Positions 18,756-27,453 of a DNA stretch of 41,030 bases are shown here, piece by piece. Source of the stretch: Desulfovibrio sp. (GTDB lineage: Bacteria; Desulfobacterota; Desulfovibrionia; Desulfovibrionales; Desulfovibrionaceae); NCBI GenBank assembly GCA_003512875.1, contig DONZ01000126.1:1-41030 (forward strand). The letters are read 5' to 3'. The notes beneath the pieces are model-generated. The model searched no databases, was not told the DNA's origin, and saw only the letters and a program-made list of their open reading frames with translations. Position numbers and translations under genes: made by a program. The stretch's first letter is position 1, and the number at the start of each line of letters is the position of its first letter.

Positions 18756-20558
18756 TTATTTGTCTCCGGCGGCAACGATTTGGCAGTGCCTGACGAGTTC
18801 CTGAAAAACGCCCTCGATGTCGAGTTCGGACGTATCCACGATAATTGCGTTTTCATGCGGAGCCAAAGGGTCGGCAGCCCTGTTTCTATCCTGCTCGTCA
18901 CGGGCGATGATATTTTGCAGAATATCTTCATATTTTTCTTGCTGACCTTTACCGGTAAGCTCGTCATAACGGCGTTTCGCCCTCACTTCCGGGCGGGCGT
19001 CAAGGAAAAATTTTACGGGTGCGTAAGGAAAAACAACTGTTCCCATATCTCTGCCTTCCGCCACCAAAGCCGTTTCTTCCCCTATTTCACGCTGAAATTT
19101 TTGCAGCGCTTTGCGGACTTCCGGAATTTTCGCCACAACGGAAGCCAAACGCCCCGCTTTTTCCGTACGGATTTCTTCGCCTATTTTTTTTCCGTTGAAA
19201 TAAAGCGCATATTGATCATCTTCCTTTTTCAGGGCATAAGAATATGCTGTGAACATTTCGCGCATTTCGGCATCGCTCAAATCCGCAACACCCGCTCCCG
19301 CATGCAAAGCCAAACTCCGGTACATCGCCCCGGTATCCAAATAGGCAATGCCCAAATGCTTCGCCAGCCTTTTGGCCAGCGTGCTTTTTCCCACGCCGGC
19401 GGGACCGTCAATGGTCACAATGAAATTTCCTTTTCCCGCAAATTCGCGCATTGCCGTTAAAAACATCCTGTTTTCTTCTTCCGTCCCAATAGAAACACGA
19501 ACATATTCGTCCAAGCCGTAACTGGACAGGGAACGGATAATGATGCCCCGCTCCAAAAGCTTTTGACAAAGCGCTTTTGCAGACGAAAACAAAGGTTTGA
19601 ACATGATGAAATTGGAATGGGACGGATAAACCATGCAGCCGAGTTCAGCCAAAACTTTCGCCATCTTATGCCGTTCCGACACCGTATGGGCGATGGTTTT
19701 TTGCTTGAATTCCTCATCTTCCAAAGCGCAGACAGCCGCTTCCTGCGCCAAGACATTTATGGAAAAGGGCAAACGGATCCGCCATAAATAATCCGCCACT
19801 GTTTCAGGCGCGAAAATATAACCCACGCGCATGCCCGCAAGACCATAAACTTTTGAAAACGTACGCATAACCGCCGCATTTTTTAAAGAACCCAATTCAG
19901 CAAGTACGGAACAGTCTTCTTCATTTCCCGCAAATTCGACATAGGCTTCGTCAACCACGAGCAAGCACGTTTCAGGTAGCGATTTTGCAAAAGCAAGCAA
20001 TTCCTGCCTGTCCGCCAGACGCCCGCTCGGATTGTCCGGGCTTGTGACAAAAACCAGAGCCGTATTTTCATCAACCAAAGCCCTGAGTCCGGCAAAATCA
20101 AAACCGAAATCTTCTTTTAACGGCACCGTGCGGATTTCGCAGTTCTGCACTTTCGCCTGTGTCGAATAAAGCCCGAAACACGGCTTGAACATCACGGCAT
20201 TATGCTTGTTCGGAATGGTCAGCACCCTGAAAAGCAAATCAATGATTTCATCGGAACCGTTGCCCACAAAAATTTGTTTTTCGGTCAAAAAAGGGTATTT
20301 TTTCCGGTAATATGCCGCCAACGCTTTGACAAGCTTGGGATTTCCAGCCTGGGGATAGCGGAAAGCGTTGTGAACATTTTCCGCCATGCTTTTTTGCGCA
20401 AGCTTTGAAGAGCCGAACGGATTTTCATTGCTCGCCATTTTAATAACATGTTCCAGTTGATATTTTTCTTTAATTTCATCAATGGACAAGCCTGCGACAT
20501 AAGGCTCAAAAGATTGGATGTGTTCACAAATCGGTAACGTGCTTTTCTTGATGTCCAT
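18756..20558 (-). CDS. hisC-cmk: Fused histidinol-phosphate aminotransferase and cytidylate kinase
   Basis: A 600-residue single reading frame. Residues 1-375 are HisC, a PLP-dependent class II aminotransferase of histidine synthesis, with MASNENPFGSS, FVGNGSDEII, SPDNPSG, VVDEAYVEFAG and the PLP-lysine motif TFSKVYGLAGMRVGY (Lys236). Residues ~378-600 are Cmk, phosphorylating CMP/dCMP: P-loop GPAGVGKST at 385-393, YLDTGAMYR, AEGRDMGTVVFP. Both halves look intact. The linker is only a few residues. Inside the junction GGGAAAAGGAAATTTC precedes an in-frame GTG at Val381, so a separate Cmk could also be made. GGGG precedes the ATG. usp lies upstream and sfsA follows at once. Confidence 0.93.
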   Translation of the reverse strand: MDIKKSTLPICEHIQSFEPYVAGLSIDEIKEKYQLEHVIKMASNENPFGSSKLAQKSMAENVHNAFRYPQAGNPKLVKALAAYYRKKYPFLTEKQIFVGNGSDEIIDLLFRVLTIPNKHNAVMFKPCFGLYSTQAKVQNCEIRTVPLKEDFGFDFAGLRALVDENTALVFVTSPDNPSGRLADRQELLAFAKSLPETCLLVVDEAYVEFAGNEEDCSVLAELGSLKNAAVMRTFSKVYGLAGMRVGYIFAPETVADYLWRIRLPFSINVLAQEAAVCALEDEEFKQKTIAHTVSERHKMAKVLAELGCMVYPSHSNFIMFKPLFSSAKALCQKLLERGIIIRSLSSYGLDEYVRVSIGTEEENRMFLTAMREFAGKGNFIVTIDGPAGVGKSTLAKRLAKHLGIAYLDTGAMYRSLALHAGAGVADLSDAEMREMFTAYSYALKKEDDQYALYFNGKKIGEEIRTEKAGRLASVVAKIPEVRKALQKFQREIGEETALVAEGRDMGTVVFPYAPVKFFLDARPEVRAKRRYDELTGKGQQEKYEDILQNIIARDEQDRNRAADPLAPHENAIIVDTSELDIEGVFQELVRHCQIVAAGDK

Positions 20559-20570
20559 GAAAATCCCCGC

Positions 20571-20603
20571 AGAAAGAAAGAGCTTTGACGACTGCCAAAG
20601 CCC
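20571..20603 (-). terminator. Intrinsic terminator after the usp gene (minus strand)
   Basis: Minus strand: GGGCTTTG (20603-20596) pairs with CAAAGCTC (20587-20580), one G-U, followed by TTTCTTTCT. It lies between usp and the hisC-cmk start, so hisC-cmk expression needs read-through or its own promoter. Confidence 0.55.
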
Positions 20604-20625
20604 TTCGAAATTCTGTCTGTATTGT

Positions 20626-21078
20626 TTATTCGGCTGCTGTTGTCGGACGGATGGTTAAAACCGGAATAGATGAATTTTTAACAACTTTTTCAGCAACAGA
20701 GCCGAAAAGCATACGGTCGATACCGGTTCTGCCGTGCGTGCCCATAACAATAAGATCCGCATTTTCCCTTTCGGCGCAAGCTAAAATTTCTTCGGCGGCG
20801 TAGCCGATGACAACGTCGAAAGTCACATTCACGCCGGCAAAATTTTCTTTCACGAATTGTTCCATGGTAACTTTCGCACCGTCGACAATTTCACTGACAA
20901 ACGTATCAATGGAATTGGGCGGAACATGGAAACCGGTATACTGCGTCATGGTCGGAGCGACATAAAGAGCCACCACGCTTCCGCCGGAAAGCTGCGCAAG
21001 CATGGTTGCATAGGAAGCAACTTCCTTGCTATGCTCCGCCAAATCCAAAGCACATACAATTTTATTAAAAGATGCCAT
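20626..21078 (-). CDS. Universal stress protein, UspA family
   Basis: A 150-residue cytosolic Usp domain: FNKIVCALDLAEHS at the start, then the nucleotide-binding signature GTHGRTGIDRMLFGSVAEKV (G-x2-G-x9-G(S/T)) near the end, so probably an ATP-binding Usp. The ATG at 21078 has GGAG eight bases upstream; the TTG at 21096 is not needed. Role in stress or energy starvation is known only at family level. It has its own promoter and terminator, upstream of hisC-cmk. Confidence 0.92.
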   Translation of the reverse strand: MASFNKIVCALDLAEHSKEVASYATMLAQLSGGSVVALYVAPTMTQYTGFHVPPNSIDTFVSEIVDGAKVTMEQFVKENFAGVNVTFDVVIGYAAEEILACAERENADLIVMGTHGRTGIDRMLFGSVAEKVVKNSSIPVLTIRPTTAAE

Positions 21079-21126
21079 AACAAAATCTCCTTCCAAGAAT
21101 TAACGTTCATAAAACTTCTTAAATCC

Positions 21127-21155
21127 ATAATAGGTATTTTTTTCCGTCTGCACAA
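21127..21155 (-). promoter_or_regulatory. Candidate sigma-70 promoter for usp
   Basis: Minus strand: TTGTGC (21155-21150), 17-base spacer, TATTAT (21132-21127), placing the start about 40 bases before the usp ATG. Confidence 0.5.
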
Positions 21156-21267
21156 GTTATTAATGATACTTTGCAAAAAAATTTTTTTTTAAGGAAATTT
21201 TTACTCGTTTTTTTTACTTGCAAAAACGCACGATATAAAAATAAAAATAACAAAATAAATAGGTTAA

Positions 21268-21285
21268 AAAAAGTCTAGACTTTTT
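21268..21285. repeat. 18-bp perfect palindrome beside a sigma-54 promoter
   Basis: AAAAAGTCTAGACTTTTT is self-complementary over all 18 bases. Its last base is the first base of the -24 element of the adjacent sigma-54-type promoter. It could be a repressor or activator site; equally it may be a chance A/T-flanked GTCTAGAC. Confidence 0.6.
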
Positions 21286-21300
21286 GGCAAGCCTTTTGCA
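21285..21300 (+). promoter_or_regulatory. Sigma-54 (RpoN) promoter
   Basis: TGGCAAG-CCTT-TTGCA matches the consensus TGGCACG-N4-TTGCW with one mismatch and the exact GG-N10-GC spacing. It lies about 100 bases before the 21403 gene, pointing at it, in an intergenic region. Transcription would need an AAA+ enhancer-binding protein not present in the window. Confidence 0.8.
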
Positions 21301-21323
21301 TAAGGTAAGGAAACCAAAGATTA

Positions 21324-21358
21324 AGACTATACTTTTTGCCTGTTTCGGCATATGGTCT
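21324..21358 (+). promoter_or_regulatory. 5'-UTR hairpin downstream of the sigma-54 promoter
   Basis: AGACTATA (21324-21331) can pair with TATGGTCT (21351-21358; one G-U) and an inner GCC with GGC (21338-21340, 21347-21349). It would form in the leader of the 21403 gene, ahead of its GGAG (21393-21396). A smaller GGGG/CCCC hairpin overlaps the region just before the ribosome site. Regulatory role is inference. Confidence 0.4.
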
Positions 21359-21402
21359 TGTCTATGGACTGCGTGCGGGGACTATTCCCCAAGGAGTGAA
21401 GT

Positions 21403-21957
21403 ATGAAGATAAACTCAGAATTAGAAAGAATTCTTCTCGCTCAACAACAAGCTCAAACAGCTAAAACGAAGAGTGCAGACAGCTCCGCTGCTTTTGACGA
21501 CATTTTGCAAAATGCCCTCCAAAAGCCAGACGCAACAAGTACGAATGAAGAGATTTCGCTGACTTCTCTTGGAATTTCAAATCAGCACATGAACGCCCAA
21601 AAGGCGGAAACCGCGCAAAGCGCCCCTATGGGCGGCGCCGCGCCCATGACGGGAACAAGCGCGGAAGATGAAGAAGAAAATGATGAATATGATGTTCTTT
21701 CTCTTATGGCTGACATTGAAAATTCCCTTTCCGGACTTGACGAATACACTAAAAACTTGCAAAATCTCAGCTCCGATTCCGATTTAAAGCAAGCATGGAA
21801 AGAGCTTTCAGCTTTCAGCCAAAGTGTGAACGGTTTGCGTCAAAACTATGCAAGTCTTTCTCAAAAAGATTCTTCATTGGACGCCGTGATTAACGATTTG
21901 GAAATTATGGCGGTAACAGAAACGTACAAATTTAATCGAGGCGATTACAATCTGTAA
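21403..21957 (+). CDS. Unknown protein under sigma-54 control
   Basis: A 184-residue soluble protein without signal peptide or membrane helix, not recognised. The N-terminal ~85 residues are polar and low-complexity (Gln/Ala/Ser, then SAPMGGAAPMTG), followed by an acidic patch EDEEENDEYD and a helical, possibly coiled-coil C-terminal half (about 95-175). The end reads AVTETYKFNRGDYNL. AAGGAG is seven bases before the ATG. The sigma-54 promoter, the disordered N-terminus and the helical C-terminus would fit a flagellar or secretion-related protein, but nothing in the neighbourhood confirms that. It is a single-gene unit closed by a terminator. Confidence 0.75.
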   Translation: MKINSELERILLAQQQAQTAKTKSADSSAAFDDILQNALQKPDATSTNEEISLTSLGISNQHMNAQKAETAQSAPMGGAAPMTGTSAEDEEENDEYDVLSLMADIENSLSGLDEYTKNLQNLSSDSDLKQAWKELSAFSQSVNGLRQNYASLSQKDSSLDAVINDLEIMAVTETYKFNRGDYNL

Positions 21958-21976
21958 TTTTTCTTAACCAAAAAGA

Positions 21977-22008
21977 AAAAAAGGAAGCCGTTTCAAGCTT
22001 CCTTTTTT
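21977..22008 (+). terminator. Intrinsic terminator after the sigma-54-dependent gene
   Basis: AAAAAAGGAAGC (21977-21988) pairs with GCTTCCTTTTTT (21997-22008) around an 8-nt loop; the A/T flanks make it potentially bidirectional. Confidence 0.85.
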
Positions 22009-22097
22009 ATTTTAAGCCCGAAAACTTTTTCCTTTTCAAGAAGAGCGCTTTATTATACCATAGCAAACGAGATAAAAAAACTTAATGGAAAAAAACA

Positions 22098-23294
22098 ATG
22101 GACAGAAGCCTCATCGGAAATTTTACATTGCAAGCGGTCGACAACAATGCCAGAGCGGGACTTTTGCATACGGCGCACGGGGTAATCGAAACCCCGATTT
22201 TTATGCCCGTCGGAACAGTCGGCAGCGTGAAAGCCATTGCTCCCGATGATTTAAACGCCCTCGGCGCACAGATTATCCTAGGCAATACCTATCATTTGTA
22301 TCTGCGCCCCAATGACGAACTCATCGCCCGCCGCGGCGGACTGCATAAATTTATCGCTTGGGACAAACCTATCCTGACAGACAGCGGCGGCTTTCAGGTT
22401 TTCAGTCTCAGTTCCCTGCGGAAAATGACAGACGAATATGTCGAGTTCCGCTCCCACCTCGACGGCTCAAAACATATTTTTTCACCGGAAAAAGTTATTT
22501 CCATACAACGAAATTTAAATTCCGACATCATGATGCAGCTTGACGAATGCATAGGTTACGGAGCGCCGGAAAAAGAAGCGCTGAAAGCGGTACAGCGCAG
22601 TGCCGCGTGGGCAAAGCGCTGCCGTGACGCCTATCCGCCCCATTTGGTCAATGAAATTCCTCAAAGCGAAAACGCCGTCGGCGAAAATTCCCGCGGCAAT
22701 CTTTTATTCGGCATTGTCCAAGGGGAAACCTATCCGGAACTGAGGGAAATGAGCGCGAAAGCCCTTATGGACATCGGCATGGAGGGATACGCCATAGGCG
22801 GTCTTGCCGTGGGCGAACCGAAACATAAGATGGTGAAGATTATCGCACAGCTCAATCTTCTTCTTCCGCGGACGAAACCCCGCTATCTCATGGGTGTGGG
22901 CACGCCTCTCGACATTCTTTACGGCATTGAAAAAGGCGTGGACATGTTCGACTGCGTCCTGCCCACGCGAAACGCAAGAAACGGCACCCTTTACACTTAC
23001 AACGGCAAAATCAATATCAAAAGAAAGGAATTTGCGGAAGACGAAAGCCCGCTTGACGAGCATTGCGACTGTTATACCTGCAGAACATTCAGCAAAGCCT
23101 ATTTACGGCACCTTTACGCCAGTCAGGAAATTTTGTCTTTCAGGCTCAATTCCCTGCATAATCTGACATTTTTCCTAAATCTTGTGCGAAATGCGAGAAA
23201 AGCTATTTTTGAGGGAAAATATAAAGAATACAAAGCCCATTTTGAAAAAGCTTATGCTGATGAAAACGAAAAATTTTTGATAGAAGACGAATAA
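22098..23294 (+). CDS. tgt: tRNA-guanine transglycosylase (queuine/preQ1 tRNA-ribosyltransferase)
   Basis: Tgt swaps guanine-34 of GUN-anticodon tRNAs for preQ1 in queuosine synthesis. The 398-residue protein has the expected motifs: [10 protein letters not shown], the catalytic-region [28 protein letters not shown], the second catalytic Asp in [15 protein letters not shown], and the zinc site [17 protein letters not shown]. It heads a run of closely spaced genes (thioesterase, mnmE), then yajC-secD-secF. In many bacteria tgt lies directly before yajC-secDF; here two genes are interposed. GGAAAAAAACA precedes the ATG. Confidence 0.97.
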   Translation: MDRSLIGNFTLQAVDNNARAGLLHTAHGVIETPIFMPVGTVGSVKAIAPDDLNALGAQIILGNTYHLYLRPNDELIARRGGLHKFIAWDKPILTDSGGFQVFSLSSLRKMTDEYVEFRSHLDGSKHIFSPEKVISIQRNLNSDIMMQLDECIGYGAPEKEALKAVQRSAAWAKRCRDAYPPHLVNEIPQSENAVGENSRGNLLFGIVQGETYPELREMSAKALMDIGMEGYAIGGLAVGEPKHKMVKIIAQLNLLLPRTKPRYLMGVGTPLDILYGIEKGVDMFDCVLPTRNARNGTLYTYNGKINIKRKEFAEDESPLDEHCDCYTCRTFSKAYLRHLYASQEILSFRLNSLHNLTFFLNLVRNARKAIFEGKYKEYKAHFEKAYADENEKFLIEDE

Positions 23295-23295
23295 G

Positions 23296-23745
23296 ATGTA
23301 CGCAATCACAAAAGAAGAAATACAAGACCTCATAGGCGAAAAAGACATTATCGGAAATTATTTTCAAATCGAACTTCTTGATTTTTCGGAAAATTTTGCC
23401 GAATGTGCCATGCCTTTGACGGACAAACATAAAAATCCCCTTGGCATCGCCCACGGCGGAGCGATTTTCAGTTTGGCTGACTTATGTTTTGAAGCCGCCT
23501 GCCATGCCTGCGGACGGTTTTGCGTCAACAGCCAAAGTTCCCTTTCTTTTTTGAATAAGGGCATTGGCGATAAACTGTTCGCAAGGGCTGATCTTTTAAA
23601 AAACGGTTCAAAAATGGTCGTCTACCAGATCACCATTACGGACCGGGAAAAAACTGTTGTCGCGCAGGGGCAGATCACAGGATATTGCCTTGGCGGTGTT
23701 GAAGAATTAATTTCCAAAAATAAACATATGCAAGACCATGGATAA
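23296..23745 (+). CDS. Hotdog-fold thioesterase (PaaI-like)
   Basis: A 149-residue single hotdog domain with the signature NPLGIAHGGAIFSLADLCFEAAC, followed by strands SQSSLSFLNKG and KMVVYQITITDREKTVVAQGQITGY. Such enzymes hydrolyse acyl- or aryl-CoA thioesters, often clearing non-productive CoA esters; the substrate is not evident. The ATG follows the tgt stop by one base and its end overlaps the mnmE start by eight bases, so it is translationally embedded between two tRNA-modification genes. Confidence 0.85.
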   Translation: MYAITKEEIQDLIGEKDIIGNYFQIELLDFSENFAECAMPLTDKHKNPLGIAHGGAIFSLADLCFEAACHACGRFCVNSQSSLSFLNKGIGDKLFARADLLKNGSKMVVYQITITDREKTVVAQGQITGYCLGGVEELISKNKHMQDHG

Positions 23746-25294
23746 AATGGATAAAAAAGATACAATCGCAGCCATCGCCACCGGCTCTTCCGCCGGAGGA
23801 CTTGGAGTTATCAGAATTTCCGGACAAAAAGCGAAAGAGATATTAACAACGGTTTTCCGCCCGCGCAAAGCAGCGCGGTTCACGCTCAAACCCCGCTACA
23901 TGCATTATGGCTCTTTTATTCTCAAAAACAAAGGGCAGAAAGAGCTTTTGGACGAAATACTGGCGGTTTATTTTCCCGCTCCCCATTCCTATACAGGGGA
24001 AGACGTTGCGGAAATTCATGCCCATGGAAGCAATCTCCTGCTGCATGCCATGCTCGATTACATCCTTTCTTTAGGCATACGCCAAGCGGAAGCCGGGGAA
24101 TTCACCAAACGCGCGTTTTTGAACGGACGTTTGGACCTCTCCCAAGCGGAAGCCGTGGCTGAAATCATTTCCGCCCCGAGCGTCGAAGGATTGCGCCTTG
24201 CGGCGGCGAAACTACACGGACGCTTAGGACAATGCATTGAAGACCTCCGCACGCAAATCGAATACATACGCCGCAGGCTGTGCCTTGCCATTGATTTTCC
24301 CGAAGAAGAGGGAGAATGCCTGCCCCATGCGGAATTTCATGCGCTTGTCGGCAAACTCCAAACGGACATCGAAGCCCTCATCAATGCCTATGACAGGGCA
24401 AAGCCTTGGCAGGAAGGAGCCCTGGTTGTGCTCGCGGGACAAGTCAATGCGGGAAAATCAAGCCTTATGAACGCCCTTTTGGGAAGGGAACGTGCCATTG
24501 TCACAGACCAGGCAGGCACAACCCGTGATTATTTGGAAGAAGCGACTTCCCTTGCGGGACTTCCCGTCCGGCTGACAGATACGGCAGGGCTTCGCGAAAT
24601 AGCGTGGATAATGGAAAATTATCAAAACAAAAGCGCGCACTTGGACGATGAACGCACAAAAGAAATCATTGCAGGCATAAGCGGCAATGCCCTTTCAGGA
24701 CGAAACGCCCCCATAAACCCCATTGAAGCGGAGGGAATTTGCCGCAGTCTTTCCTTGATAGAAAAAGCCGACATCGTCTTTCTTGTTTTTGACGGCAATG
24801 CGATTTTGCAGCAGTGCCGCAAAGATACAGATGAAATCTATGCCGCCATGCAGGCGGAACTTTCTTTACTGCCAAGCCGTGCCAAAACAATCTGCATTTG
24901 GAACAAGGCGGACATCGCCCCTCTCGCTCAGGAAGAACTGCGGGTTCTTGAAGAAAAAACGGCTTGTCCCGTCCTCAGCCTTTGTGCGCGTGAAAAAAAA
25001 CAAGGAACATATTTCCACCACTCTATCGACGACTTAGCCCGAAAAGCACATGAAATGCTCATTGCGGGCAATGAAATAAAAAGCGAAATAGCCCCTAACC
25101 GCAGACAGGCGAAACTTCTGCAAAACGCGTATGACGAACTCGCCCTTTTACAAACCGAAATAGACTTCCTTCCGCCGGACATCACGGCAATCCGTCTTGA
25201 AAGCGCCGCACAATTTCTTTCAGCCATTACCGGGCTATGCGGCGTGGACGAAACCTTTAATGCTATTTTTGAAGAATTTTGCATTGGCAAATAA
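23738..25294 (+). CDS. mnmE: tRNA modification GTPase MnmE with an insertion after switch II
   Basis: MnmE with MnmG installs carboxymethylaminomethyl groups at wobble uridine-34. The 518-residue protein has the N-terminal formyl-THF-binding/dimerisation domain (GGLGVIRISG, HSYTGEDVAEIHAHGS, AGEFTKRAFLNGRLDL), a G domain (P-loop GQVNAGKS 234-241, DQAGTTRD, DTAGLRE, WNKAD) and the C-terminal FCIGK. After DTAGLRE (281-287) come about 40 residues (288-328) not found in standard MnmE before the usual IEAEGI segment, exactly where K+-dependent switch movements occur. The first ATG (23738) and one nine bases later are both possible; neither has a strong ribosome site, consistent with coupling. Confidence 0.95.
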   Translation: MDKMDKKDTIAAIATGSSAGGLGVIRISGQKAKEILTTVFRPRKAARFTLKPRYMHYGSFILKNKGQKELLDEILAVYFPAPHSYTGEDVAEIHAHGSNLLLHAMLDYILSLGIRQAEAGEFTKRAFLNGRLDLSQAEAVAEIISAPSVEGLRLAAAKLHGRLGQCIEDLRTQIEYIRRRLCLAIDFPEEEGECLPHAEFHALVGKLQTDIEALINAYDRAKPWQEGALVVLAGQVNAGKSSLMNALLGRERAIVTDQAGTTRDYLEEATSLAGLPVRLTDTAGLREIAWIMENYQNKSAHLDDERTKEIIAGISGNALSGRNAPINPIEAEGICRSLSLIEKADIVFLVFDGNAILQQCRKDTDEIYAAMQAELSLLPSRAKTICIWNKADIAPLAQEELRVLEEKTACPVLSLCAREKKQGTYFHHSIDDLARKAHEMLIAGNEIKSEIAPNRRQAKLLQNAYDELALLQTEIDFLPPDITAIRLESAAQFLSAITGLCGVDETFNAIFEEFCIGK

Positions 25295-25362
25295 GAAAAA
25301 ACATAAAAATTTTTTTCAATAAAATAACTAATGCATTTATAAAAAAAATGCGTTATAAATAT

Positions 25363-25385
25363 TTTGATATTGTCAAAATATCAAA
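25363..25385. repeat. 9-5-9 inverted repeat upstream of yajC
   Basis: TTTGATATT and AATATCAAA are perfect inverted arms around GTCAA, in the 140-bp AT-rich gap between mnmE and yajC. A TTGATA at 25364 or TTGTCA at 25371 could act as a -35, but I find no well-spaced -10. A regulator-binding site is possible. Confidence 0.4.
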
Positions 25386-25435
25386 CGTGATTATTTTTTT
25401 CATACCTTTTGGTAAATTCTATTTTGGAGGCTTAA

Positions 25436-25792
25436 ATGCTTACCTCAATTGCTTACGCCGCTGCGGGAAATCCCGGAGCAGCCGGTGAAACCGGCGGACT
25501 TTTCGCATCCTTCGTACCTCTTATCCTCATGTTTGTTGTGTTCTATTTCTTATTGATCCGTCCACAACAAAAAAGAGCGAAACAACACAAAGAAATGCTC
25601 AACGCATTGAAAAAAGGCGATTATGTTATCACCTCCGGCGGGCTGCTCGGCCGTATCGTTGAAATTGACAACGATATTTTCACCATCGACCTTGGCGATT
25701 CCAAAGTCCGCACTCCCCGTTCTTATGTAAGCGGAACATACGACCCAAAACATTTGGAAAAAGTTTCTGAAGAAAACACTCCGGATAAATAA
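25436..25792 (+). CDS. yajC: Preprotein translocase subunit YajC
   Basis: YajC is the small accessory of the SecDF complex in the inner membrane. The 118-residue protein has a short N-terminal segment, one membrane helix (about 25-42, FVPLILMFVVFYFLLIRPQQKR, which includes the typical 'LIRPQ' boundary) and a cytoplasmic part with NALKKGDYVITSGGLLGRI. TTGGAGG lies five bases before the ATG. It begins the yajC-secD-secF unit. Confidence 0.95.
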   Translation: MLTSIAYAAAGNPGAAGETGGLFASFVPLILMFVVFYFLLIRPQQKRAKQHKEMLNALKKGDYVITSGGLLGRIVEIDNDIFTIDLGDSKVRTPRSYVSGTYDPKHLEKVSEENTPDK

Positions 25793-25802
25793 GACAAATT
25801 CA

Positions 25803-25830
25803 CCTCTCCTTCTCAAGGAGGGGTTTCTTT
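25803..25830 (+). terminator. Weak hairpin between yajC and secD
   Basis: CCTCTCCTT (25803-25811) pairs with AAGGAGGGG (25815-25823), one G-U, three-base loop, then TTTCTTT. Probably an attenuating or mRNA-stabilising hairpin, since secD follows only 34 bases later. Confidence 0.5.
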
Positions 25831-25863
25831 GTTCAGAAAGCCAAACTCAATTCGGGATATTCC

Positions 25864-27444
25864 ATGAAATCAATCAACTTTCGTTTATTTCTGTCCATTC
25901 TTGTCTTACTGGCAGGATTATACTATTCCTTACCCAACATTCCTGCTATCGGAAACGGTTTCATCAGTGACATGCTTCCGAGCCAGCGTATCAATCTCGG
26001 GCTTGACCTCAAGGGCGGAATGAATTTAACCCTTGGCGTTGACGTTGAAAAAGCCATTGAAAGCACTCTTTCCATCACGGGACAAGGCGTTCGTGACCGT
26101 ATTATTTCCGAAGGGCATACTGTTTTGCGCCCGCGAATGACCGACGGCGAGCTGGAAATCATTGTTCCTAAAAAGGGTGACGCCACAGCAATTAAAGAGA
26201 TTATCCAAAAATGGTATCCCAACTTGCAGCTCGTTTCCGAAAATGTTTACAATGCCGGTTCCGCCGAGGGACTGAGCTTGAAATATGTGCTGACCGACAT
26301 GGCGAGAAAAGAAGCGGAAAGCCTCACCCTTGACCAAGTTGTCCGCACCATCAGAAACCGTATCGACCAATTCGGCGTTGCTGAACCCGATATCCGCAAA
26401 CAATCCAATAATCAGGTGCAGGTCCAGCTCCCAGGGCTGACGGATACAAGCCGCGCAATCCAAATTGTCGGGCAAACCGCCCATCTGGAATTCAGGCTTG
26501 TACGCGACGACATCAACCCGAACAGCATGGTTCTGCCTGCCGGCACAAGCCGTTTCCCTCTGCTTGACAAGAAAGGCGGTAAATCGACTGTTATTTTGGA
26601 CAATGAAGTATTGCTCACAGGTGCCGACATCGCCAATGCCCGCCCCTCTTTCGACCAATACGGTTCTTCCTATGTTTCATTGAAATTCAGCCCGCAGGGG
26701 GCTATCGCCTTTGAAAAAATCACAGGCGAAAATATTAAAAAGCGCCTCGCCATTGTTCTTGACGGCGAAGTATACTCCGCCCCCGTCATTCAAGACAGGA
26801 TCGCAGGCGGCGAAGCAAGCATCAACGGCGACTTCACAACCGAAGAAGCGAACGACTTGGCAGTTGTTCTAAGAGCAGGTTCTTTGCCCGCTCCTGTCAA
26901 TATTTTGGAAGAACGCACAGTCGGTCCTTCCCTCGGACAAGAATCCATCAACAGCGGTATAACCGCTTCCGTAATCGGCGCCTTGCTCGTTCTCGGCATG
27001 ATGCCTTTGTTCTATGGCTTTTCCGGCATTGTTGCCGATATTCTCTTATGCGGAACACTGACCCTTTTGTTTGCAGGACTTTCCATGTTCGGCGCAACCC
27101 TCACCCTTCCCGGAATCGCAGGGGTCGTGCTGACTATCGGCATGGCTGTTGACGCCAACGTGTTGATTTTTGAAAGAATACGCGAGGAACTTCGTTTGGG
27201 CATGAGCACGGCGGAAGCCATTCATGCCGGTTTCAGCCGTGCGAGCATTTCCATTATCGACTCCAACATCACCACCATTATCGCCGCGATTATCCTTTAC
27301 CAATTCGGAACAGGTCCGATACGCGGCTTCGCAATTACCCTCAGTCTCGGAATTGTCGCCTCGATGTTCACTTCTGTTTTTGTCTGCCGTGCATTTTTTG
27401 AATGGTGGACAAGCAAAAATCCGGATAAAACGTTGAGCGTGTAG
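25864..27444 (+). CDS. secD: Protein translocase subunit SecD
   Basis: SecD uses the proton gradient to help pull preproteins through SecYEG and release them in the periplasm. The 526-residue protein has an N-terminal helix, the motif LGLDLKGGMNLTLGVD, a large periplasmic domain (about 55-345: P1 base and head, e.g. TIRNRIDQFGVAEPDIRKQ), then five C-terminal helices with AVDANVLIFERIREEL, the conserved RND-like core. Length is normal. The ribosome site is weak (GGGATATT). Confidence 0.97.
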   Translation: MKSINFRLFLSILVLLAGLYYSLPNIPAIGNGFISDMLPSQRINLGLDLKGGMNLTLGVDVEKAIESTLSITGQGVRDRIISEGHTVLRPRMTDGELEIIVPKKGDATAIKEIIQKWYPNLQLVSENVYNAGSAEGLSLKYVLTDMARKEAESLTLDQVVRTIRNRIDQFGVAEPDIRKQSNNQVQVQLPGLTDTSRAIQIVGQTAHLEFRLVRDDINPNSMVLPAGTSRFPLLDKKGGKSTVILDNEVLLTGADIANARPSFDQYGSSYVSLKFSPQGAIAFEKITGENIKKRLAIVLDGEVYSAPVIQDRIAGGEASINGDFTTEEANDLAVVLRAGSLPAPVNILEERTVGPSLGQESINSGITASVIGALLVLGMMPLFYGFSGIVADILLCGTLTLLFAGLSMFGATLTLPGIAGVVLTIGMAVDANVLIFERIREELRLGMSTAEAIHAGFSRASISIIDSNITTIIAAIILYQFGTGPIRGFAITLSLGIVASMFTSVFVCRAFFEWWTSKNPDKTLSV

Positions 27445-27453
27445 GAGAAGCAT

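Noticed and set aside
18204..19460. 418-codon open frame on the plus strand
   Set aside because: It is antisense to hisC-cmk and sfsA, which carry clear family motifs; the translation has no recognisable domain.
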